Source: Lojkania enalia (Eukaryota; Ascomycota; Dothideomycetes; Pleosporales). Taken from it: a DNA stretch of 64,000 nucleotides. The notes below the pieces were generated by a model. That model searched no databases and was not told the DNA's origin. It was given only the letters and a program-made list of their open reading frames with translations. Below, piece by piece: positions 56,638 through 64,000 of the stretch. How positions within the stretch are numbered: the stretch's first letter is position 1; each line of letters opens with the position of its first letter. Location of the stretch: NCBI GenBank assembly GCA_010094045.1, contig ML986623.1:159509-223508 (forward strand), in the 5' to 3' direction. A program made the position numbers and the translations under genes.

Positions 56638-58491
56638 ACGTATTTTATAAGCGAGTCGTCTACCTAAGTAAGTTGCCTACTTTTACTAAGAAGTTATACT
56701 CTACCTACTTACAACGTAATACAGCAACTACCTCAACCTTAATTAATCTATTAAGAAGGTTAGGTATTACTAGCTATTTTAGCTATTAATTAAGATTAAA
56801 TTTAGAGTATATAAAGCGCTGTAGCTACCTATAGTATCTCCTAAATAACGCTTAGAGACCGACGCGCCGGTAAACCTTTATAATATAATTGCGAGCCTAA
56901 TTTAAAGAAGCTTATAAAGCTAGAAGAATCAACTATAATATAGTATATACTAGACCTATTATCTCGTAGATACCCTTCTATAATCAATAGTATATAAGAT
57001 ATAGCCAACCATTTACTTAAAGCTTACTCTATAGACTAGATCGGTAAAAACTAGCCAATAAACTTTATTAATCGTATTCCTAAGCTTAAAATATGCTTCT
57101 ATTAAAAATACAACTATTAAAGAGCTTTCTATAAGAATCCTAAAGTTATTAGTAGTTAGTTTAACCTAGTATATAATACTAAAGTAAAGTATAGTATTAC
57201 TAATAATAATATTTATAATTTTAATAAGACGGGCTTCTAGATAAGTATCACATCTACTAGTAAGGTAGTTACTAGTACTAAGCTATTAGCTAGTTAACTA
57301 AAATTACTGCAGCTAGATAATTATAAGTAGATAATAGTTATTTAGGCTATTAGCGCTTATAGTAATACTATTCTACTATTTATTATTTTTACTAGTAAGC
57401 AGCACCTCTCTATATAGTATTAGGGCGATAATATACTACCTAGAGGAATAATCGCGCTAAGTAATAGTAGATAGATAAATAATAAGCTCGCGATTAAATA
57501 GTTAGAGTATTTTAATTAGTATATAAAGTAGTATATAATAGGCGCTTATCGTCTACTAGTTATTAATAGCTATAAAAGCTATAGGTCTACTAAGTTTTAG
57601 CTACTCTATAAAGAGAAGGATATTATTCTATTATATATACCGGTATATTTATTACATCTACTACAGCCTCTAGATATAAGCTGCTTCTCGCTATTAAAGA
57701 AAGTATATAGGCGTAAGATTAATAAGCTTATATAAGCTAGTATCTACTATATTATAAAGCTCAACTTTCTACTAACCTTTCGCACAGTATATCAGCGCTC
57801 TATTACTAAGGCTAATATATACACAAGCTTTTAAGGTACTAGTCTAGTACTATATAATTCTAATATAGTACTATTAAAGCTTAATATTAAGCTTCGTATT
57901 CTATTACTACTACTAGTAGCTAGTTGCCTCTAGGAGTTAAAAATACCAACTAATACTGTTAAACTAGGGTCTTAAACAATACTAATTTAAGACCGTATTA
58001 CTAGGTATTAGAATAGCTTACCTACTGCGATTAATAATTCTCTTAATTTACTTACTAAAAGTACTACGCAGATAGTTTATTTATATATACTATTTTAGCG
58101 TTAGATTGGTTAGTTTTAGAAAGTAAATAAGGCTCTATCGCAGCGCAAAAAGCGATTAAAAAAGGTTTTATAAAAGTAAGGTAGCCTTACTAAGGCTAAA
58201 GCTGCTGAGATAGCTGCTTAAAAGGAGGTAGATAAGTAGCTAGAGGATAAAGTACGCGTAGGTAGAAAGCGTAGAAGAGTAGGTATACTGTACTAAAAGT
58301 ACTATAGTTACTACAGTAAGTCTAGATATAATACTAGAACTTATATAGTAGTAGATAAATAGTATATCTATCCCCTATTAAATTATTATAGTAATACCTA
58401 CAGGTATTATTACGATATATACTTCTAAATATAGAGATAGCTAATAAAGTAGGTAACTTACTTAGGTAGGCGACTCGCTTGTAAAATATAT
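56638..58491 (+). mobile_element. Pogo/Fot1-like DNA transposon J (complete, dead)
   Basis: 1854 bp between TA (56636-56637 and 58492-58493). Terminal inverted repeats of about 48 bp start ACGTATTTTATAAGCGAGTC, with AAGCGAGTCG and AAGTAAGTTG motifs 17 bp apart. The right end has decayed from CGT to TAT. The transposase is on the plus strand. Inserted in Gypsy-G2 near the start of gag. Confidence 0.92.
56880..58400 (+). pseudogene. Pogo J DDE transposase
   Basis: Reads NCEPNLKKLIKLEES near 56888, GKNQPINFINRIPKLK, YNFNKTGFQIS near 57214-57246, INNKLAIKQLEYF near 57478-57515, LLVINSYKSYRS near 57558-57590 and LLHLLQPLDISCFSLLKKVY near 57650-57705. The third Asp (PLDIS) is intact; the first two are Asn. 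A Lys/Arg-rich helix (QRKKRLKK) and a YQKYYSYYSKSRYNTRTY tail (decayed C-x2-C-x4-H-type) end it near 58340. Interrupted by TAA/TAG. Confidence 0.86.
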
Positions 58492-58493
58492 TA

Positions 58494-59091
58494 TACCTAG
58501 AAGTAAAAGTAACTTTCTACCTTTCTATTTAAAAGTCTACTAGTAACTAGATAAAGTACTTTTTATAATTTTAAACCTATTAGTTATAGTCTATATAATT
58601 CTTCTTCTTATAGATATAAGGAGGTTTGGGGCGAAGAAGATTAGTTTAGATAGAGGTAGTTTACAGCAGTTATACTCCCTCTAGTATAATAATAGCTAAA
58701 TCGATTATAAAGATATTATCTACTTTATATTATCGCTTTATCTCCTATAGTTTTTTAAGATCCTTCTAATTTCGTTTACTTTATATCTATTATTATAGTC
58801 TTTCTAAGTCTTTAGTATCTACGTTCTACTCTATACTATTCTAGGTTAGAGAGTGCTAGATAGTACCGCGACTCTACAATTCTTTAGATATTCGACAAAT
58901 ATTTACTCTAGTCTACTCTTCTAGCTAAATAAGTTTCTTACTAGCTTTAAGGTTAGCATCTTACCTATTACTAGACGTTAGGGTTCTTATATACCCGGCT
59001 GAGCCGGCCGTTAGGCTGAGAGGGGTAGGAGATGTATTTATAGTATAGGAAATTACTACTAGACTGCTCTAAAGAGTTTAAGCGATTCGAA
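58494..59091 (-). other. Gypsy-G2 leader
   Basis: About 600 bp between the 5' LTR and gag; matches G1 9257-9355 plus 35461-35965 in reverse. It retains CCCGGCTGAGCCGGCC at 58992-59007, a GC-rich inverted repeat and the uninterrupted form of the site where Gypsy B entered G1. Confidence 0.8.
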
Positions 59092-59304
59092 TATAATAGG
59101 CTAGTATAATAGATTATAGCGTAGCAATAATAGATAGAGTAGTAGGGCTAAAATATTCGTATATTCAGTTCTCTTAGAAAAGAGATAGCTGATAAAAGAA
59201 AGACAAATTACTACTATCCCTGTAAGGTGCGATTTAGCTATTTTAACCCTAGGTTAGATAACTCTATATTATTAATCCATAACTTAAAGCTATAAGATAT
59301 TATA
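59092..59304 (-). repeat. 5' LTR of Gypsy-G2
   Basis: 213 bp, followed by GAAAG (59305-59309), the second copy of the target duplication. Confidence 0.93.
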
Positions 59305-62300
59305 GAAAGGAGATAAATAGAAGACTATATTTTATACTAGATACAGTTCTTTTAAGTATACTATTATACTATTTAGCCTAATAAATATACTAGCCTAATT
59401 TTAAGTGTATATAAACTAGATATTTACTAGTTTTATTAATATAATATATATTATATTACTTAGATAATATTTTAATCTTCTTTAATATAGAAAAGAAATA
59501 TATTAAGTATATTAAGAAAGTACTTTAGAAACTATATAAAGCTAAACTCTTTATAAAACTTAGTAAATATAACTTCTATACTAGAAAAATAAACTATCTA
59601 GAGTATATTATTTATCCTAAGAAGATTAAATTTAACTACTTCTAGTTAAAGACTATTTAAAATTAGCTAGTTTTATAAACTATATAAGATATATAGATTT
59701 TTATTAGATTTATAAACTACTACTATAGGTTTATTATAGGATTCTTAAGAATTATCTTACCTTTAATAAGATTAACTTAAAAGGGGCTAAAAGCTACTAA
59801 AGAAGGCTATATCTAGAGAAGAGAAGAAAGTTAAGAGCTAGATATTAGTTAGAAAAGACTAGAGGCCTTCTAATAGTTAAAAGAAACTTTTTTAAGTATT
59901 CCTATTCTAGCTTATTATAAGCTAATTCGGCTTATAAGAGTTAAGGTTAATACTTCTAGGGGCGCTATTTTATAAATTCTTAGCTAGCTTATAGAAGAGT
60001 AAGTAGGTAAGATAATATAATAACCTATTAATTTCTTTTTAAGAAAGCTTAGTATAATAGAGTATAACTATAATATATATAATTAGAAACTACTTATAAT
60101 AGTAGAGAGCTTAAAATACTAGTATTAGTATCTATAAAAAGTTATATTTAATCTTTATATAAACTATAATAACTTATATTAGTTTATAAAAATAAAGACT
60201 TTAGTCTATTAATATATATAATTATATCTTAAGCTTACTAAGTATAATTATAACTTTATCTACTAATCTAGTAAATTTAACCTAGCTAACGGACTATTAT
60301 ATTAACTAGATTATATAAAGGAAGTATAAGTACCTTTAAAGAAGTCTAATATAAGATATATTAAACCTATACGCGCTAAAATTAGCCTAAAAAGAGTAGA
60401 AAAGACCGATTTAAACTAGAATAATAGTACTAAAATCCTTAAGATTTTAATAATAGTAACTTATATATAGACTATTTAGAAAGGTTTTTCTCCTATCTAG
60501 AAAATAGAAGAGACCTCTTTCTTAGACTAAGAATACTATAACAGCCTAAAGTAGGTTAAAAAAGATAATAAAGAAAAGATAGAGTTAATAATACTTTAAA
60601 AGAAGTAAAATACTTTTAATTAGATATATAACTATCCTATAGTAGGTTATAGAGGATAGATAAAAATATATAAAAGAGTATTACGTTAATTTTAGTAAAA
60701 AGGTATAAGAGATAATATTAAAGCCTATTATTAGGATTATATAAAGTATAGAAGAGTAAAAACTCCTAAGTATAAGCTTTATAGTCTATTATAACTATTA
60801 CCTATACTAAATAGACTATAAGAGTAAGTTATATTTAATTTTATTATAGAACTTCTTTTAAATCTATTTTTTAGTTATATATATAATTTAATTATAGTTA
60901 TTATTAACTAGTTAACTAAAATAGTTTATTATATTTCTACTCTCTCTACCTAGACTATAAAAGACTTAATATAGGTTTAGATACGCGATATTATCTAACT
61001 ATATAATATTCTAGAGTTAGTAATATCTAACTATAATATTCTAATAAAGTTAAAATCTTAGAAAATCTTTTACTATTATTTAATATTTTAGTAAAGTTTT
61101 AGATTAGTCTATTATCTAGAGACTAATAGGTTAATAGAAAGATAAAACTAGTTACTTAAGTAGTATTTATATTATTTCTACTATTTAAAGTAAGACGATT
61201 AAATAGTTTAGCTATCTATAGTAGAGTTTATATATAATAATAGTACTTATATAACTACTACTATCTTATCTTTTTATACTTACTATAGTACAGATCCCTA
61301 AGAACTTAATTAGCTAGGTAAGCTTTTAGAAGAGGGAGAAGCTTCTTTAATAAGAGGTATAGTAGCTAAAATACTAGTATTATAAAGTAAATATAAAGCG
61401 AAGATTAGTAATATAGTAGTTTATTATAAGAAATACGTAGATAAGAAGAGAATATACTTATCTCTAGTAATAGGAGATAAGATACTAGTATTAAATTAAT
61501 ATATTAAGTTAACCTATCCTAAAAAGATTTTAGATTAGAAGTATTTTAAACCTAGTATAATAATAAAGATTATAATATCTATAATCTAATAGATTAACTT
61601 TTTAGAGTTAGATAATATCTATCTAATATTTTATATATCTTTACTAGAGTTATATAACTTAAAAAGGTTTATTTAGAGTTTAAATAGTCTAATATAAAAT
61701 ACTTTATACTAATTTAAAAATAATATATATAAAATTAATTATATTATTAAATAAAAGTAAAACTCTATTAAAATATAAAAATATTTAGTTAAATAGAAGA
61801 ATTATCTAAACTCTAAGAATAATTAGAAACTAGAAGTAAATATTAGTACTAATATTCTATAAATATTCTAGGAAAAGAAGAGTATTAAACTAAAGAAATT
61901 AAATAAACCTATTAAAAACTGTAAATACTTTTTAAAAAAGAAGAAGAATAGCTAAATTATTCTAGAGTATAACCTTTATATAAACTTTCTAGTTAATATA
62001 GTTACTTTTATTTAGTTTTTCTTAAACTAAAGTTTTTTATAAGTATTTAATAGTACTATTACTAGACTAAAGTTATATAAATAAGGTTTAAAAATAAGTA
62101 CCTATAAAGTTAGTTTTATATATTAATATAAGTTCTTTAGTAATTATAAGAAGTAGTAATTTCTACTATTAATACTAGAAAAACTATATTACAGTATATT
62201 ATAGACTAGAATAGTATATAAGAGGCGGAAATATTATATTATTTTAAATATAGTACTAATCTAGGCTATAAAATACTTAACTAGAGTATTATATCTATAG

Positions 62301-62431
62301 AAATATTAGAGAACCTATTAATATCTAAAAAAACTACTATCTACTAATATTTATACTTTATTATAATCTTTTCTCCTACTATAATTTAGTTAAGCTTTTT
62401 TAATAGGGTAAATAGACTAAAAGTATTAGTT
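59305..62431 (+). pseudogene. Gypsy-G1 pol, second part: reverse transcriptase to integrase
   Basis: Resumes in frame after G2: KGDKQKTIFYTRY, then YLDNILIFF at 59453-59480 (second Asp of the box turned Asn), the thumb (FIRFINYYYRFI) and RNase H with EYNYNIYNQKLLIIVESL near 60060-60110. Integrase spans about 60480-61350 with ETNRLIERQN near 61120, and the K-x-G-D-like VIGDKILVLNQYI lies near 61460-61500. The tail to 62431 is Lys/Asn-rich. It is more mutated than G2. At 62431 similarity to G2 ends. Confidence 0.82.
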
Positions 62432-62462
62432 AGACTAGTAAATAGGGTATATAGTACCTTAC

Positions 62463-62620
62463 CTAGGTTAAGGTTAGATTCGGGGTTCTTAGTACTAGGG
62501 TTAGAGTTAAGGTAGAATTCTTAATACTGGGGTATAGGTTAGGTAGAGGTTCTTAGTATTAAGGTTAAGGTTAGGGTAGGGTTCTTAGCGCTGGGGTATA
62601 AGGTTAAGGTAGGGGTACCT
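62463..62620 (+). repeat. Telomere-like minisatellite
   Basis: About four degenerate units of 30-38 bp built on AGGTTAAGGTTAGGGTAGGG then TTCTTAGTACTGGGGTAT. The plus strand resembles TTAGGG, the usual fungal telomere repeat, but units are longer and mixed with TTCTTAG. It could be a relic of a subtelomere or just a G-rich minisatellite. Confidence 0.65.
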
Positions 62621-62644
62621 TATAGAGTTTCTCTATAATTATAG

Positions 62645-62722
62645 GAAATAATTATATATTATATATTTATTATATATTATATATTATATATTTATTATAT
62701 ATTATATATTAAATATTTATTA
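62645..62722. repeat. AT-only tandem repeat
   Basis: Nearly 80 bp of only A and T, made of TTATATATTA and TATATTTATTATATA units. Low complexity, able to form hairpins. No gene. Confidence 0.85.
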
Positions 62723-63813
62723 CTATAAATTATTATAGTAGAGAACTAGTTTTATTTAAAGTAGCCTTTTCTAAGTCTAAAACTATCTAGAGATTATAAC
62801 TCTAATCTAATAGAAGACTAAACTTCTTATAGTATTACTTTACTAAATATATATTCTTATTTTAGATAGTAACCCGCTTTATATAAATTGTATTTATATT
62901 ATAGTCTAGTATAGTTAGTATTATATAGTATAAATTATATAAAAAATAACATACCTTTAAAGAACCTAATAAGAAAAGCCTTAGTAGATTTTTAGAGAGC
63001 CTTAATTATACTCTATTACTAACGTATCTTACTACTATAAATATCCTCCTAAACTACGGTAGTAATTTTATAGATTAGCCGCGAAAAAGAGAGCTTTTAA
63101 AAGAGGAGTTTAGTACTCTTCTAATATTATTTAATCTATTAAAGTACAACGGTTATATTCTATTAATATATAACTATAATAAAAACCTATAATAACTTAC
63201 TCCTAGGGTAATAGTAACGCTTTACTAGCGTAAGCTTTACTAGTATAGGTACTTTATAAGCTAATTTAGCGGCGAGCTACTTTCGGGGAGACTTACTACC
63301 TATTAGAACGATTTTAGATCGTACTATTTCTTAAGTACGAGATATTACGTGTTAATAGTAGTAGAGTAGAGTAGTTAACGTTAATAATTAAGGTTAGTAG
63401 TATAAAGCTAAGTTAAGGTTTATTAATAGATACCTAAAATATAAATATAGATGCTAAGATACATATATACTAAGAGCTAGTATCGAATTAGAATTATAAA
63501 GTAAAGCTAATAAGGTGTTTAAGTATATATTATAAGAATACTATAATAAAAAACTATAATAACTTACTAATTTATAAAACTAGTAGTACGCTTTTTAGTA
63601 ATAGTTTTTTATACTAAACTAACTAATATTTTATATTTATTTAGATATGTATATATTTTATTATTATTTCTATCTAATCTATACTAGTAGATAGTATATA
63701 TACTCGTCGCGTCGAGCCTGATACCTTACTATAACTCTTCTTCCTACTATACTCTTATTAATATAACTCTAAATCTTCGATTTATTATATACTTTTATTA
63801 TAGTTTCTATAAA

Positions 63814-64000
63814 ATGTTAACTATTAAAGTAGAGCCTATTAATAACAATTTTCTTAATAGTCTAGATAGTTTACTACCACCAAAGCTACTAGAGCTACTA
63901 GTTAGCTTCGACTAAGATAAGTAGGCGAAGTTAATATAGGTAAGTAATTATACTAGTCTTTTATTACAGTTTACTAATAAATATAAAGCTAGTAGTTAGA
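63814..64000 (+). pseudogene. Possible start of a frame running off the window
   Basis: An ATG at 63814 opens a frame with MLTIKVEPINNNFLNSLDS, then LLPPKLLELLVSFD, followed by TAA/TAG at Trp- or Gln-like positions (SFD-stop-DK-stop-AKLI) and a readable end to the window edge. A Pro-rich acidic start followed by helix could be the N-terminus of a Gag, but the sequence ends too soon to say. Confidence 0.3.

Larger units (their letters stand above)
50377..59304 (-). mobile_element. Gypsy-G copy G2, holding pogo J
   Basis: A complete minus-strand element, 8928 bp with pogo J (about 7.07 kb without). LTRs of 213 bp lie at 50377-50589 and 59092-59304; GAAAG is duplicated at 50372-50376 and 59305-59309. 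It is inserted head-to-head within the reverse transcriptase of G1, its own family. Order from the right: 5' LTR, leader, gag (cut by J), protease, reverse transcriptase, RNase H, integrase, an extra 3' region with an antisense frame, polypurine tract, 3' LTR. Confidence 0.93.
9044..62431 (+). mobile_element. Gypsy-G copy G1: outer element of the nested block
   Basis: A plus-strand Ty3/Gypsy element with its 5' LTR at 9044-9256 and its body in four pieces: leader 9257-9355 and 35461-35965, gag to mid reverse transcriptase 48706-50376, and the rest of pol 59305-62431. It is split by Gypsy B (AGGT duplication), Gypsy A2 (ATATA) and Gypsy G2 (GAAAG). Removing these leaves about 5.6 kb. Collinearity with G2, read in reverse, confirms the order of the pieces. 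Similarity to G2 stops at 62431, so the last 1.4 kb and the 3' LTR are missing or lie beyond a further insertion. Confidence 0.88.
62432..64000. other. Unassigned sequence beyond the break in Gypsy-G1
   Basis: This region does not align with G2 or any other element here. It starts with a telomere-like minisatellite, then an AT-only repeat, then about 1.25 kb with no gene recognised on either strand. RIP signature continues. It may be another inserted element or the sequence G1 entered. The final 190 bp may begin a gag-like frame. Confidence 0.5.

Noticed and set aside
58992..59007. Rho-independent-style terminator at the GC-rich inverted repeat
   Set aside because: This is a eukaryotic element leader; the hairpin has no T-run and bacterial terminators are not expected.
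62645..62722. Replication origin in the AT-only repeat
   Set aside because: Fungal origins lack a sequence signature that can be read here; low-complexity AT in a RIP region is enough to explain it.
1..64000. Centromere or AT-rich isochore with effector genes
   Set aside because: Base composition would allow it, but no intact gene with a signal peptide or other effector feature was found, and a centromere cannot be called from sequence alone.
1..64000. Mitochondrial or organelle origin suggested by AT richness
   Set aside because: Nuclear LTR and pogo elements with RIP-type CpA loss, and no mitochondrial genes or tRNAs, speak against it.

Overview
The window is a nearly gene-free, AT-rich block of a filamentous ascomycete (Pezizomycotina) genome, made almost entirely of dead transposable elements nested inside one another. 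Three things point to such a fungus. The element set is typical: Ty3/Gypsy elements with chromodomains, one Ty1/Copia element, and many pogo/Fot1-like DDE transposons inserted at TA. The sequence carries extreme repeat-induced point mutation (RIP): CpA and TpG are almost absent (none between 2761 and 3420), TpA is in large excess, CpG survives, and coding frames are broken almost only by TAA and TAG. No rRNA, tRNA, CRISPR array or intact host gene was seen. The only open frame of note is a 61-codon gag remnant at 47344-47529.

Layout, outermost first. A Copia element (1748-3862, resuming 9021-9043) holds pogo K (3863-9020), itself broken by pogo-1 (4184-6037) and pogo I (7129-9000). To the left lies a truncated pogo E2 (810-1747), cut by the 3' end of Gypsy A1 (1-809). 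Gypsy G1 (plus strand, starts 9044) then runs to about 62431 and is split by three retrotransposons: Gypsy B (9356-35460), Gypsy A2 (35966-48700) and Gypsy G2 (50377-59304). B holds pogo M (9692-11540), Gypsy C1 (15409-29129, which holds C2 at 22169-29042), the small LTR element D (30196-31432) and pogo E1 (32400-34241). A2 holds Gypsy F (40924-48114). G2 holds pogo J (56638-58491).

Most joins are supported by target-site duplications read directly: TTTAT (C1), TTATA (C2), TTCTA (D), ATATA (A2), ATACT (F), GAAAG (G2), AGGT (B), and TA for the pogo elements. LTR pairs match in length: 542, 369/370, 170, 303, 279 and 213 bp. The last 1.6 kb (62432-64000) holds a telomere-like minisatellite, an AT-only repeat and unassigned sequence.

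The genes no longer work together as a system; the value of the window is as a readable insertion chronology. The most notable points are a 17-bp direct-repeat architecture shared by the terminal repeats of five pogo families, possible extra antisense frames between pol and the 3' LTR of Gypsy C, G and F, and two unrelated elements inserted at the same few bases of two G copies. Domain boundaries are approximate because they were read by eye through stop codons.
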